DNA from: GWF2-43-63 sp035390965
GTDB lineage: Bacteria > Bacteroidota > Bacteroidia > Bacteroidales > DTU049
Assembly: GCA_035390965.1 (NCBI GenBank)
Contig: DAOPKE010000001.1
Span: 1-64,000, forward strand
DNA: 64,000 nucleotides
Direction of reading: 5' to 3'
The notes beneath the pieces are model-generated. The model was given only the letters and a program-made list of their open reading frames with translations. It did no database searches and was not told the DNA's origin. This document shows, piece after piece, positions 9,231 through 20,500 of this stretch. Numbering within the stretch: position 1 is the stretch's first letter; each line of letters begins with the position of its first letter. The translations under genes and the position numbers were made by a program.

Positions 9231-9238
9231 TACATTTG
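9231..9238 (+). promoter_or_regulatory. Promoter -7-like box TACATTTG for the reg_prop kinase
   Basis: Exact match to TAnnTTTG, 19 bases upstream of the TTG start at 9258. The nearest upstream TTTG (9216-9219) is too close for a -33 element, so only the -7 box is supported. Confidence 0.45.
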
Positions 9239-9257
9239 TGAGGAATAAAACCAACCC

Positions 9258-12200
9258 TTGAGCCGTTTTTGGAAATATCTGTTTTTTGCAGTTTCTGTTT
9301 TGATAATCTGCAATGTGCGAGCACAAAGTGCCGGTGAAGTTACTTTTGACAGTTATTCGTCTGAAATTTACAGCTATCGAAAAGGATTGTCGCAAAACAC
9401 GGTGCAATGCATTATGCAGGATTCACGTGGTTTTGTCTGGATTGGCACCTGGGATGGATTGAACCGTTTCGACGGGTATAAATTTCAGATTTTTCGCCCG
9501 GATTACACAAATCCCAAAGGTAAATTAAGTTGCGAAAGCATCAATGCCCTGGCTGAGGATAAAAATGGTAACCTGTGGATTGGTACTGATAAAGGGCTTA
9601 ATCTATACCGTTATAAAGCCGATACTTTTCAGACTTTTTATTATAGCTTCTATAATTCAAACAGTCCTTCATCGGACAGTATTACCTCGTTGGTCATAGA
9701 TAAAAGCGGAATGCTTTGGATTGGTGGCAATAAAGGTCTTTGCAGTTATGATATTGAAAATAAAAAGTTCACACGTTACTATTATAATAGCCGCAAAGAT
9801 GCTTCCATTCCTTCCGACCTGATATATGCACTTCATGTCGATGATGAAAACCGGCTCTGGATTGGCACCAACAAAGGTATGGCGTTGATGGATATTCGTT
9901 CGAAAAAAATTTTCAGACTGGATCAGCTGACTTGCAAAAATGGTCAAAAGCCCCTTGTGACTTCTTTTGCCGAAGCTGGTAATGTTATCTGGGTTGGTAC
10001 TTATTGTGGCGTTTATGTTTTCGATAAGCGCAAACTGAATGAATACCCAAACAATTGTTTTAAGGATGCCGGATTGTCCGCAGAGCTGACTTCGCAGCCC
10101 ATAAGCCGTTTGCTGTGCGATACCCGCGGGCGTTTTTGGATTGCTACTCCTGATAACGGCGTGTATGTTTATTATCCCGAATCTTGCGAACTTAAGCATA
10201 TTTACAGCGATTTCAACAGCCGATATGGATTAAGCAATAATTCAATGCTCAGTCTGGCTGTTTCGCAGGGGGGCGAAGTCTGGATCGGTACGTGGCATGG
10301 ACTAAATATGTATTCGGATTATTCTTATAAATTGCCGCATTTTCGCATTATTGGTTCTGAATTTGATTACAGCAACAACCTGATTTGGTCGTTTCAGCAG
10401 TTGCAAAGCGGGAATCTGTTGATAGGAACCCATGGTGGACTGATTGAGTTCGATGTTGCAACACGAAATTTCTCTTTTTTTTCTGAGCAGGAGTTTGGAA
10501 AAATCCCGGTCAGGGCATTGACCATTCTTCCTGATGGTAATATCTGGGTTGGAACATATATGAATGGTCTGGTTCTGATGAATCAGCAGGGTCATGTATT
10601 GAAAAGATTTTCGGAGGATAGTCCGGATAAAATAGCTGGTAATATTATCTGGGAAATTGTGCCCGATAATAAGAACAATATTTGGGTTGCAGCTTATGGT
10701 GGACTGACCCGAATCAATTTATCAACCTTTGAGACCCGAATGTGGAAGTATCCGGGTTATGAAAGTAAGGGATATATATCGAGTAGCTCGGTTCATCATG
10801 TTATGGTTGATAAATCTGGAATCGTATGGATTTCAACCATCAATGGGCTGAACCGGCTTGACCCGGCCAAGGATAAGATTTACGTATTTCATCACGATCA
10901 GGGTAATCCTGTAAGTATTTCGAACGACCGGATATTATCCACTTTTGAAGACTCGAAAGGAGTAATGTGGGTTGGCACTTTTGGTGGGGGATTGTGTCGG
11001 TATGACCGTAAACTGGGCGTTTTCAGACGTTTCAGCCGTGCCGAAGGTTTCCCCGATAATGTCATTTATGATATAATTGAAGACAGGCAGGGGTTTTTAT
11101 GGCTAACCAGCAATGTTGGTGTGATTCGTTTTAATCCGCGTGATTTTTCCAATGTAAAATATGACGTGAATGACGGAGTTCAAAGTCATGAGTTTAATCT
11201 TGGTGCCTCGTATATTTCTCCTGAAGGGATGATTGCCATTGGAGGGATGAATGGGTTTAATTATTTCAATACACGCGAGATTAAAGTGAATCGCCAGATT
11301 CCAAAAATTGTAATTACAGAATTCAATGTATTTGGGAAATCATATGGAAGTTATATCGAAGATGGTGATACCATTGTTCTTGAGCCGAATAATAACTTTT
11401 TTTCCATTTCTTTTTCGGCGCTTGATTATACCAATCCTTCAAAAAATAAATATGCCTATATTCTGAAGAATTACGACAAAGATTGGATTCAGACTGATGC
11501 TGCGCGGCGTTCGGCTGAATACACCGATGTGAAGCCCGGAACATATCAGTTTATGGTAAAGGGGTCTAACAGCGACGGAATATGGAATGAGCAGGGATTA
11601 TCCTTTACTGTTATTGTGAAACCGCCGTTTTATAAAACCTGGTATTTCAGGTTTTTACTCATTGCTCTGGCATTGTTCATTACCTGGTTGTTTATCAGAG
11701 GTCGTGTAAGAAAAGTCAGGCAGCAAAATGAAGTTGAAGTACGCATGCTTAAAATAGAAAAAGAAATGTTCGATCTGGAACAGAAAGCTTTGCGTTTGCA
11801 GATGAATCCTCATTTTATTTTCAATTCGCTCAATTCAATCCAGAGCTTCATTATTTCCAATGATTCAGAAAATGCTATAAACTATCTGGCCAAATTCAGT
11901 CAGTTGATGCGGCTTATTTTAATAACCAGCAGAGAGGCTTATATTCCGCTTTCGCAGGAAATATCGTTGTTGAAGCACTATCTCGACCTTGAAAATATGC
12001 GCTTCAATAATCGTTTTCAATACGAAATCCGTGTGGAATCTGGCATGGATACAGAGTACATGGGTATTCCGCCTATGATTATTCAGCCCTACATTGAGAA
12101 TGCCATCATTCATGGGTTCATGAATAAAAAAACCGGCGAATGCCGTTTGCTGGTGCAAATGTGGGAGGAAGAAGATTATATCCTCTGTGTAATTGAAGAT

Positions 12201-12413
12201 AATGGAATCGGGCGTGAAAAAGCTATGGAAATCAAGCAGAAAAGCGGTCTGATACAAAAGTCGCAGGGCATTATAATAACAAAAGAACGTCTTGACATCT
12301 TAAACAGACAGCTTAAAAATAAAATTTCAGTTGAAATCACTGATTTGAAGGATGATGCCGGAAATGCCACCGGGACAAGAGTGCGGCTGGTGATTCCATT
12401 CATTGATCTTTAA
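9258..12413 (+). CDS. Two-component sensor: reg_prop beta-propeller, Y_Y_Y domain, LytS-type histidine kinase
   Basis: 1051 residues. The start is TTG at 9258: an in-frame TAA lies at 9246, no ATG fits, and TTG gives a good signal peptide ending at RAQS. The periplasmic part has about 13 propeller repeats of the form GxxWIGTxxGLxxF (for example WIGTWDGLNRF and WVGTFGGGLCRY), about residues 45-690, then a Y_Y_Y domain to about 785. One membrane helix follows at about 795-815. The cytoplasmic kinase is of the LytS/His_kinase family: LQMNPHFIFNSLNS with His852, and a HATPase region with QPYIENAIIHGF. Full hybrids of this kind often carry an AraC domain; this one passes phosphate to a separate regulator, encoded next at 12463. 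The ligand is unknown; in gut Bacteroides similar sensors detect glycans. Confidence 0.92.
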   Translation: MSRFWKYLFFAVSVLIICNVRAQSAGEVTFDSYSSEIYSYRKGLSQNTVQCIMQDSRGFVWIGTWDGLNRFDGYKFQIFRPDYTNPKGKLSCESINALAEDKNGNLWIGTDKGLNLYRYKADTFQTFYYSFYNSNSPSSDSITSLVIDKSGMLWIGGNKGLCSYDIENKKFTRYYYNSRKDASIPSDLIYALHVDDENRLWIGTNKGMALMDIRSKKIFRLDQLTCKNGQKPLVTSFAEAGNVIWVGTYCGVYVFDKRKLNEYPNNCFKDAGLSAELTSQPISRLLCDTRGRFWIATPDNGVYVYYPESCELKHIYSDFNSRYGLSNNSMLSLAVSQGGEVWIGTWHGLNMYSDYSYKLPHFRIIGSEFDYSNNLIWSFQQLQSGNLLIGTHGGLIEFDVATRNFSFFSEQEFGKIPVRALTILPDGNIWVGTYMNGLVLMNQQGHVLKRFSEDSPDKIAGNIIWEIVPDNKNNIWVAAYGGLTRINLSTFETRMWKYPGYESKGYISSSSVHHVMVDKSGIVWISTINGLNRLDPAKDKIYVFHHDQGNPVSISNDRILSTFEDSKGVMWVGTFGGGLCRYDRKLGVFRRFSRAEGFPDNVIYDIIEDRQGFLWLTSNVGVIRFNPRDFSNVKYDVNDGVQSHEFNLGASYISPEGMIAIGGMNGFNYFNTREIKVNRQIPKIVITEFNVFGKSYGSYIEDGDTIVLEPNNNFFSISFSALDYTNPSKNKYAYILKNYDKDWIQTDAARRSAEYTDVKPGTYQFMVKGSNSDGIWNEQGLSFTVIVKPPFYKTWYFRFLLIALALFITWLFIRGRVRKVRQQNEVEVRMLKIEKEMFDLEQKALRLQMNPHFIFNSLNSIQSFIISNDSENAINYLAKFSQLMRLILITSREAYIPLSQEISLLKHYLDLENMRFNNRFQYEIRVESGMDTEYMGIPPMIIQPYIENAIIHGFMNKKTGECRLLVQMWEEEDYILCVIEDNGIGREKAMEIKQKSGLIQKSQGIIITKERLDILNRQLKNKISVEITDLKDDAGNATGTRVRLVIPFIDL

Positions 12414-12437
12414 ACATTTTTGTTGGGAAAATTCTTG

Positions 12438-12445
12438 TATTTTTG
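12438..12445 (+). promoter_or_regulatory. Possible promoter -7 box TATTTTTG for the LytTR regulator
   Basis: Matches TAnnTTTG, 17 bases upstream of the ATG at 12463. A TTTG at 12419-12422 is 15 bases away, slightly short for a -33 element. The regulator may therefore have its own promoter in addition to read-through from the kinase gene. Confidence 0.35.
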
Positions 12446-12462
12446 AACCAAATTATAGAGCC

Positions 12463-13203
12463 ATGATACGCGCAATAATTATAGATGATGAAGATGCGTC
12501 GAGAATAACACTTAAAGCTTTGCTTGGTCGTTATGTGCCCGATGTTCAGATAATTGCAGAAGCTGTAGATGTTGAATCCGGTCTGGCAACCGTAAAACAG
12601 TTTACTCCGGATCTGGTATTTCTGGATATTCAAATGCCCGACGGGAGTGGATTTCGTTTGCTGGAAATGTTGCCGGAAATTGACTTTGATGTGATTTTTA
12701 CCACAGCATTTGACCAATATGCAATCAAGGCAATCAAATTCAGTGCACTTGATTATTTGCTTAAGCCCATTGTGTCTGATGACCTAAAAAAAGCAGTGGA
12801 AAAACACCGGCAAAAAATATCGGCACCTGACAGAAATATCAGTTACAGGACTTTGCTTGAGAATCTGAATCCCGAGCCACGTAAAATAGTGCTTCATACT
12901 TTTGAGGGCATGCATGTGGTCGAAACAGCCGATATCATCCGATGTCAGAGTGATGATTGTTATACCAATTTCTATTTAAACGGAGGCAAAAGAATTATTG
13001 TGTCCAAAACCCTTAAGGAAATTGAAGAACAACTGACCGGTAAGGATTTTATCCGACCGCACAAATCGCATCTGATCAATCTCCAGTACATCAAAACCGT
13101 TGTCCGAAACGATGGCGGTTATATAGTCATGAAAGACGGCACAGAGATCCCGATTTCACGACGAAAGAAAGAAATGGTCATGGACATTATCAACAAACTT
13201 TGA
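12463..13203 (+). CDS. LytTR-family response regulator
   Basis: 246 residues from ATG at 12463; a longer frame from 12403 would add 20 residues overlapping the kinase end, but MIRAIIIDDE is the standard receiver start. The receiver domain (about 1-120) has the acidic pair Asp8-Asp9, phospho-acceptor Asp55 in VFLDIQMP, the TTAF switch threonine and Lys in LLKPI. The LytTR DNA-binding domain spans about 145-245 (DIIRCQSDDCYTNFYL, FIRPHKSHLINLQYI). It begins 49 bases after the LytS-type kinase gene, so the two form a cognate pair. A tandem repeat resembling LytTR half-sites lies upstream of the kinase gene (9171-9190), hinting at autoregulation. Confidence 0.93.
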   Translation: MIRAIIIDDEDASRITLKALLGRYVPDVQIIAEAVDVESGLATVKQFTPDLVFLDIQMPDGSGFRLLEMLPEIDFDVIFTTAFDQYAIKAIKFSALDYLLKPIVSDDLKKAVEKHRQKISAPDRNISYRTLLENLNPEPRKIVLHTFEGMHVVETADIIRCQSDDCYTNFYLNGGKRIIVSKTLKEIEEQLTGKDFIRPHKSHLINLQYIKTVVRNDGGYIVMKDGTEIPISRRKKEMVMDIINKL

Positions 13204-13308
13204 ACCGATAACTTTTCTTCCGTTGCCGGATTCTGATTCGTGGCAAATGCTGATATGATGAAGATTTACTTTTAAACTGCAAATTTCGAACCAACCAACA
13301 ATTCCGTT

Positions 13309-13827
13309 ATGGAACAATTTATAGGCCTGATTATTTTCTTTGTTGCATGGATTATTATTTCTGCAATGAAAAAAACTGCTAAAAAACAGCAGGAAGCAGC
13401 TAAGCAAATGAACAAGAATGCTCAGATGCAGAATGCCCAGGCAGCCAAACCTGCATCAACAGCCGATGAAATCAACAAACTGATTGAAATGTTTACCGGC
13501 GAGTATGTCGCGCCTAAACCAGCATCAGTAACAACCCCCGTTGAACAATCGTATTCCGACAGCATTGAAACCATTGAGGCAATCAACGAGGTCGGTGGCA
13601 TTGAAACGGCTGCACCATCTTACCGGTCGGTGGATGAATATGTACCGTACTCTTCTTCAATCGATGATTTTTCTTCCGAAGAAACTCTTCAGTCGTCTTT
13701 TGCCGGCCAGACTGAAAATAAAAATGTTTTTAACCGGAGCAAAAATCTGCCTAATCCTTTTTTAACTGATTTTGACCTTAAAAAAGCCGTTGTTTACTCG
13801 GTGATTTTGGAACCCAAATATTTCTGA
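13309..13827 (+). CDS. Single-pass membrane protein of unknown function
   Basis: 172 residues. Residues 3-20 (QFIGLIIFFVAWIIISAM) form one membrane helix, followed by a Lys/Gln-rich stretch (KKTAKKQQEAAKQMNK), a low-complexity Ser/Glu/Pro linker and a short conserved-looking end (FDLKKAVVYSVILEPKY). Positive charges after the helix suggest a cytoplasmic C-terminus. This architecture is familiar from small Bacteroidota proteins, but I know of no assigned function. It lies 105 bases after the LytTR gene. Confidence 0.72.
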   Translation: MEQFIGLIIFFVAWIIISAMKKTAKKQQEAAKQMNKNAQMQNAQAAKPASTADEINKLIEMFTGEYVAPKPASVTTPVEQSYSDSIETIEAINEVGGIETAAPSYRSVDEYVPYSSSIDDFSSEETLQSSFAGQTENKNVFNRSKNLPNPFLTDFDLKKAVVYSVILEPKYF

Positions 13828-13936
13828 CGTTGAAAAATCTTTTCGACAATCTGAAAAAAAATCAGCTTAAAAAAGTAAATCTTTATAACTTTACCCGCTC
13901 AAATTTAAAGCTTTCAAAAAAAATAAACCAACCCAT

Positions 13937-16900
13937 ATGTTTCGAAAACTACTCTCTGCCTTAGGATTGACATTGTTTGTGAGCTCAATGGTGCTTGCAC
14001 AGTCATCCGGAACGTTGAAAGGAAAATTGGTGGACAAGGAAACCAAAGAACCCATCCCGTTTGCAAACATTATCGCCGAAACCGGTGGTAAGCAAATGGG
14101 CGGATCTACCACTGATTTCGACGGAAATTACACCATTAAACCGATTCCCCCGGGAACCTATGACGTGAAAGCCACCTATGTGGGCTACAAACCGCTGATG
14201 GTTCAGGGTGTTGTTGTAAAAGACGGAATTATCACCTTCCTCGACATTGAAATGGAGTCAACAGCTGTTACGCTGACTACTTTCGAGGTAGTTGATTATA
14301 AAGTTCCTCTCATTGAGAAGGACGGTGGCTCTTCCGGTGGAACGGTCACTTCCGAAGAAATTGAGAAAATGGCCGGCCGCGATGCAACTTCGGTTGCTGT
14401 TACCGTGGGTGGCGTGTTTTCGCAGGATGGTGAAATGGGATCTATTCGTGGAGGTCGTGAAGATGGTACGGTAATGTACATCGACGGCGTCCGCGTTCGC
14501 GGTTCTTCTTCTCTGCCGAAATCTGCTCTGGAGCAGGTAACCGTTATCACCGGTGGTCTGCCCGCCAACTATGGCGATGCAACCGGTGGGGTTGTTAATA
14601 TCACAACCAAGGGTGCCAGCCGTACTTTTGGCATGGGCGCCGAACTTGTTACATCGAAGTTCCTTGATGCATACGATTATAATTTGCTTGGTCTTTTCAT
14701 GCAGGGTCCCCTGCTGAAAGGAAGAGATTCAACACAGAATACCGCGCTGCTTGGTTATTTCCTTGCTGGCGAGTTTTCATATGAAAAAGACAATTATCCT
14801 TTCTTTGATGGTCTCTACAAAGCCAAGGATGACTATCTTGCTCAGGTTGAACAAAATCCGCTCCGCGAAACCGGACTTGGTTATGGTACATACCAGAATC
14901 TGCAGTTTGTTACCATGGACAACCTTGAAAAAATCAAGGCAAAAATCGAATGTCCTTCATACGCTGCCAACTTGTCACTAAAACTTGATGTCAGGACAAC
15001 ATCCACAACAAACCTCACTTTTGGTGGTTCGCTCAACTACAGCAATGGGCTGGCTTATGTCCACAGCTACTCAATGTTTAATTACAAACAGTATCCTCAG
15101 GTAATCAGCAGCACCTGGCGCGTTTTCGGTCGTTTTACACAACGCTTTAATGCTGATACAGCTAGCAAATCCATTGTGAAAAACGTTTTTTATAATATTC
15201 AGGCCGACTATTCCAAATATAATTATCTCGAGCAGGATCCTGACCATAAGGACAATCTGTTTAAATATGGCCATTGGGGAGAATTCAATACCTATAAGGC
15301 AAAATCATATGAATTGGGTGACATTGATTCTCTGGGATATTATAATGTATATCTTTTGAACAACTATTACGATACCCTCGTAACATTTGAGCCAGGTTCA
15401 AATAACCCTATCACTTCAAATTACACATCGCAGTATTATGATTTGTATGATTTGCATAGTGGTTATTACTCCAACTATACTTCTATTCAGAATGCCGGTG
15501 CATTGCTGAACGGTCAGCAACCAGAATCTGTTTATGGATTGTGGTCGGCTCCCGGAACCATTTACAACAGCTACAACAAATCTGACGCAACACAGATTGG
15601 GGTTAATGCCAATGCTTCAGCTGATATTGGAAACCATGCATTCCAGTTTGGTATTCAATATGAGCAGCGTAAAGACTGCGCGATTGGATATGCGCCTGTG
15701 AGCCTCTGGACCCGTATGCGTCAGCTGGCCAACAAGCATATTGAACAGCTTGACCTCAGCAATCCTGATCCACAGACAGACATGTATGGTGTTTTCACCG
15801 ACACGGTTGAGTATTATCGTTTGTATGATGCCAACAGTCAGAGCACATTTGACAAAAATCTTCGCGAATCTCTCGGTTTGCCGGTAGATGGTACCGATTG
15901 GATTGATGTGGATTCCTATGATCCTTCAACTTACAACATTGAATGGTTCTCGGCTGACGAACTTCTGAATGAAGGAAACAGTTATGTTTCTTATTATGGC
16001 TATGATTATACCGGTAAGAAACTGACCAGTAAACCCAGTTTCGACGATTTCTTTACCAAGAAAGATGCGAATGGAAATTATACCCGCGAAATCGGAGCAT
16101 TTGAGCCGATTTACATGGCCGGTTATATCATGGACAAATTTGCTTTCAAAGATCTGATTTTCAACATAGGTTTGCGCGTTGACCGTTTCGATGCCAACCA
16201 GATGGTTCTTGAAGACAAATATCTGTTCTATGAAGCCAAAACGGCCGATCAGGTTACCAACCTTGGAGTTCATCCTGGCAATATTCCAGGCAGTGCTACA
16301 GTTTATGTTGACAACATAAACAACCCGACACAAATTCTTGGCTACCGTGATGGTGATGTGTGGTACAACGCACAAGGTACTCAGATTACTGACCCGTCCA
16401 CGATTTCAACTTCCAGCGGTATTGCCCCGTATCTGGTTGATCCTTCACTGACAAAACCGACTTCAGCTGCGTTTAAAGATTACAAACCGCAGGTGACCTA
16501 TATGCCTCGTATTTCATTCTCATTCCCGATTTCTGACGAAGCATTATTCTTTGCGCACTATGATGTCACTTCAAAACGTCCGACCTCAGGTCTGCGTCTT
16601 GATCCGACTCAATATTACTTCATTCAGACAAATGCTCAGTCTTTCATCAATAATCCTGATCTGAAACCTGAGAAAACAGTTGACTATGAATTAGGTTTTC
16701 AGCAGTTGCTGAGCATCAAGTCCTCACTGAAATTCTCAGCTTACTATCGCGAAATGCGTGACCTGGTGCAGGCCTATCGTTTCTACGGTGGATATCCGAT
16801 TGATTATTATTCCTATAATAATATTGACTTTGGTACTGTAAAAGGTATGACCATTGCTTATGACCTTCGCCGCAGCGCTAACGTCTGGTTAAAGGCCAGC

Positions 16901-17566
16901 TATACACTGCAGTTTGCCGATGGTACCGGATCGAACTCATCTTCAGGTATGAACCTTGTTCGTACAGGTCAGCCAAACCTGCGTACGCTGAACCCACTCG
17001 ATTATGACCGTCGTCATGCTTTCACCCTTGTTCTTGACTACCGTTTCGGTTCAGGAAAGAATTACAACGGACCGAAAATCACCAAAAAGGTAGGTGATGG
17101 AAAAGTCAAAGTTACTCCGCTGCTCCAAAACACTGGTGTGAACTTTACTTTCACAGGTGGTTCCGGAACTCCCTACAGCAAATCAAGCAACATCATTTCG
17201 AGTCAGCTTGGTGGCGGAAGTTATCAGCTGCAGGGTATGATCAACGGCAGCCGCCTCCCATGGTCGTTCCGCGTTGATTCACGAATTGACCGCGACATTG
17301 ATGTTAAAATCGGAAAGAAAGACATGACATTGAATGTGTACCTGGAAATTCTCAATGTCCTGAACAGCAAGAATATAATGAGCGTTTATCGTTCAACCGG
17401 TAACCCGGATGATGACGGATATCTTGCTGCTGCTGAATATCAGGCAGGTATCGAAGCACAGGTAAATGAAGAAGCTTTCCGCACTTTGTATTCTATTCTG
17501 GTTAACAGTCCGTACAATTACAGCCTGCCCAGACGAATCAGATTTGGTGTTGCTTTCGGTTTCTAA
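13937..17566 (+). CDS. TonB-dependent receptor with CarboxypepD_reg-like N-terminus
   Basis: 1209 residues with a signal peptide (MFRKLLSALGLTLFVSSMVLAQ). Residues about 25-115 are a CarboxypepD_reg-like domain (GTLKGKLVDKETKEPIPFAN), about 130-235 the plug (GGVFSQDGEMGSIRGGREDGTVMYIDG split across its strands, then GGLPANYGDATGGVVNITTKG split likewise), and the rest is a long barrel ending in RRIRFGVAFGF with the terminal aromatic usual in outer-membrane proteins. No SusD-like lipoprotein follows, so this is not a standard SusC/D system. It is the first of three same-strand genes with gaps of 20 and 25 bases, next to a giant exported protein and a PorV-like protein. Substrate unknown. Confidence 0.9.
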   Translation: MFRKLLSALGLTLFVSSMVLAQSSGTLKGKLVDKETKEPIPFANIIAETGGKQMGGSTTDFDGNYTIKPIPPGTYDVKATYVGYKPLMVQGVVVKDGIITFLDIEMESTAVTLTTFEVVDYKVPLIEKDGGSSGGTVTSEEIEKMAGRDATSVAVTVGGVFSQDGEMGSIRGGREDGTVMYIDGVRVRGSSSLPKSALEQVTVITGGLPANYGDATGGVVNITTKGASRTFGMGAELVTSKFLDAYDYNLLGLFMQGPLLKGRDSTQNTALLGYFLAGEFSYEKDNYPFFDGLYKAKDDYLAQVEQNPLRETGLGYGTYQNLQFVTMDNLEKIKAKIECPSYAANLSLKLDVRTTSTTNLTFGGSLNYSNGLAYVHSYSMFNYKQYPQVISSTWRVFGRFTQRFNADTASKSIVKNVFYNIQADYSKYNYLEQDPDHKDNLFKYGHWGEFNTYKAKSYELGDIDSLGYYNVYLLNNYYDTLVTFEPGSNNPITSNYTSQYYDLYDLHSGYYSNYTSIQNAGALLNGQQPESVYGLWSAPGTIYNSYNKSDATQIGVNANASADIGNHAFQFGIQYEQRKDCAIGYAPVSLWTRMRQLANKHIEQLDLSNPDPQTDMYGVFTDTVEYYRLYDANSQSTFDKNLRESLGLPVDGTDWIDVDSYDPSTYNIEWFSADELLNEGNSYVSYYGYDYTGKKLTSKPSFDDFFTKKDANGNYTREIGAFEPIYMAGYIMDKFAFKDLIFNIGLRVDRFDANQMVLEDKYLFYEAKTADQVTNLGVHPGNIPGSATVYVDNINNPTQILGYRDGDVWYNAQGTQITDPSTISTSSGIAPYLVDPSLTKPTSAAFKDYKPQVTYMPRISFSFPISDEALFFAHYDVTSKRPTSGLRLDPTQYYFIQTNAQSFINNPDLKPEKTVDYELGFQQLLSIKSSLKFSAYYREMRDLVQAYRFYGGYPIDYYSYNNIDFGTVKGMTIAYDLRRSANVWLKASYTLQFADGTGSNSSSGMNLVRTGQPNLRTLNPLDYDRRHAFTLVLDYRFGSGKNYNGPKITKKVGDGKVKVTPLLQNTGVNFTFTGGSGTPYSKSSNIISSQLGGGSYQLQGMINGSRLPWSFRVDSRIDRDIDVKIGKKDMTLNVYLEILNVLNSKNIMSVYRSTGNPDDDGYLAAAEYQAGIEAQVNEEAFRTLYSILVNSPYNYSLPRRIRFGVAFGF

Positions 17567-17586
17567 TCAAGTAAAAAAATTGAAGT

Positions 17587-20500
17587 ATGAAAAAGAATAT
17601 AATCACATCGTTATTGTTTATCGGCCTTGTTGGGCTGGCGATGGGCTCATATGCCAGAAAAGTGCCGATAGCAGAAAACCGTTCCCAGCAGGAAGGAAAA
17701 CAGATCAGACTTAAGTCTACTGCAGAGGCCTGTCTGCCTGGAGCGGTGAGTACAGAACTGAAAATCAACAATGTCCGCGCCCGAATCAATTCTGGCGGTG
17801 ACATGTGGTGGGACCTCGCCGATGTTTCCGAATATGAAGTTCCTTATGGCTCAAAGATGACTTCCATGTTTGCAGGTGCTTTGTGGATTGGTGGTACCGA
17901 CATCAATGGTCAGCTTAAACTGGCTGCTCACCGGTATCGTCAGGTTGGAAATGACTTTTTCCCTGGTCCACTCACTGTTGATGGAACAGCATCTGTTAGT
18001 GCCGAAACCTGTATTAAATACGACAAAATGAATGTCATTTATCGCAAGGATGTTGATGAATTTCTTGCATGGCAGGCCAGCCCTTCGGATTATCCGGATT
18101 ATGTCATGCCATCTTATTTCTCAACATATCCGGCCATGGGTGATGAACTTTTGGGTCAGTCACGTTATCTGGCGCCATTTTTTGATGCCAACGAAGACCT
18201 TTTCTACAATCCGCTCGATGGTGATTATCCGTATTATGATATTGATAATGATCTCTGTCATCAGCCGGATTCGACTCTCGAAACCATTGAGGGTATTGTG
18301 TCAGGTGGAATTCTCGCCGATCAGGTTTTAAAAGGCGACCAGACCATTTGGTGGGTTTTCAATGATAAAGGAAATGTTCACACTGAAACTCAGGGTGCAG
18401 CCATTGGTCTTGAAATACGTGCGCAGGCATTTGCTTTTTCAACCAACGATGAAATCAATAATATGACTTTCTATTCATTTGAAATCATTAACCGTTCGAC
18501 CTATACCTTGCAGGAAACCTACATGTCATTGTGGACTGACCCGGATCTGGGTTACTCGCATGACGATTATGTTGGTTGCGATGTTTTACGTGGTCTTGGA
18601 TATGCCTACAATGGTGACCAGTATGATGAAGACGGAAACGGTGCTTTTGGATATGGCGACCAGCCACCGGCCGTAGGTATTGACTTTTTTCAGGGACCGT
18701 ATATGGATCCGGATGGAATTGACAATCCCGCTTTTGTAAAAACCACAGATTCTTCAGGCGCAATTGTAATTGAGAACTGTAATGAGGCCGTTAACGGTGT
18801 AAACTTTGGTAACGGAATCATCGATGATGAACGTTATGGTATGCGTCGTTTCGTATATCACAATAATTCGGGAACAGTTCCTCCTTACATGACTGACCCT
18901 GATATTGCCATTGAGTATTATAACTTTCTTCGTGGTTATTGGAAAGACAATACCCGCATGTTGTATGGCGGCAACGCCCACGTATCATCGGGTGCATATG
19001 GCCCTGAGTGTGATTTTATGTTCCCAGACGAAACCGACCCCTGTGATTGGGGTACAGGCGGTGTTCCACCTGCCGGACCTAGAAAATGGACCGAAGAAAC
19101 AGCTGGCAACCAGCCCTATGACCGTCGTTTCATGCAGTCTGCCGGACCTTTTACATTGAAACCGGGTGCTCTTAACTATATTACTGTTGGTTTGCCCTGG
19201 GCTCGTGCCACATCGGGTGGCCCATTTGCATCTGTTGAGTTGCTGCGCCGTACCGACGATAAATGTCAGCGCTTATTTGACAACTGTTTTAAAGTAGTTG
19301 ATGGGCCTGATGCTCCGGATCTTACTCTGCAAGAACTTGACAAGGAAATCATTCTGTTTATTACCAACAGTGGTTCCAGCAACAATTATCTTGAACAGTA
19401 TGAGGAAGGTGATCCTTCCATTGTTTCTCCTGAAGGTGAGCATTATGATTCATTGTATCGTTTTGAAGGATATCAGGTATTTCAGGTTAAGGATATATCT
19501 GTTTCTGCAACAGATTTGTATGATACTGACAAAGCCCGATTGATTGCTCAATGTGATGTTGAAAACGATGTTTCGCGATTGATTAATTTTTATTATTCAG
19601 ATGACCTTGGTGCTGTTGTACCACGTGAAGAGGTTAATGGTGCCAATGAAGGAATTGTTCATTCATTCCGCGTGCTGGAAGATCAGTTTGCTACAGGCGA
19701 TAAGCGTTTGGTGAATAACAAGAAGTATTATTTCATGGTGATTGCATATGCTTTTAATGAGTATGAAAAGTATTCACAGGATCCTGCTTATCAGATTCCT
19801 GGCATAGCATCTCTTTATGGACAGCAAAAACCGTATCTGGCTGGTCGTAAGAATATCGAAACATATGTGGGAATTCCCCACATGCCTTCACCGGAAAACA
19901 GCGGAACTTTAATTCAATCCAATTATGGCGATGGTCCGAAAATCACTCGGATTGAAGGGCAAGGCAATGGCGGAATGATTCTTGAAATGACCGAAGCCAG
20001 CCGAAATGCTGCTTTAATTAATAATTCGATTTTGACTCCAACGTATGAAAACGGATTTGGTCCGCTTGACATTAAAGTTATTGATCCATTGAATGTAAAA
20101 GAAGCGGACTATGTTCTTCGCTTCGATACTTTGAGTACTATTCCGGACAGCTTGCATCTTGCCCGTTGGATTCTTGAAGAATATGACCTGAGTGGAAATC
20201 TGGTTGCCAGTTATTTGTCAGATCATTCCATTGAAACAAAGTTTGAACAGATTTTTGTTGACCTTGGAATTTCAGTTACTCTTGCACAGGCGCTTGCTCC
20301 TGGTGATCAGACTCATCCGACCAATGGATTCCTGCAGGCCGACATTATTTATGAAGATCCTACACGCATGTGGCTTAGTGGTGTTCCTGATATTGATGGA
20401 CCGTCGGTTTATAACTGGATTCGTTCCGGAACGACAGACTCAGATGACAATGATCAGGACGACTTTATCATCAACGGAGTATTTGGTGATGCCGGACAGT

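Noticed and set aside
9048..9257. CRISPR array or phage attachment site in repeat-bearing gaps
   Set aside because: Only single palindromes and one tandem pair occur; there are no spaced repeats, cas genes, integrase or tRNA genes.
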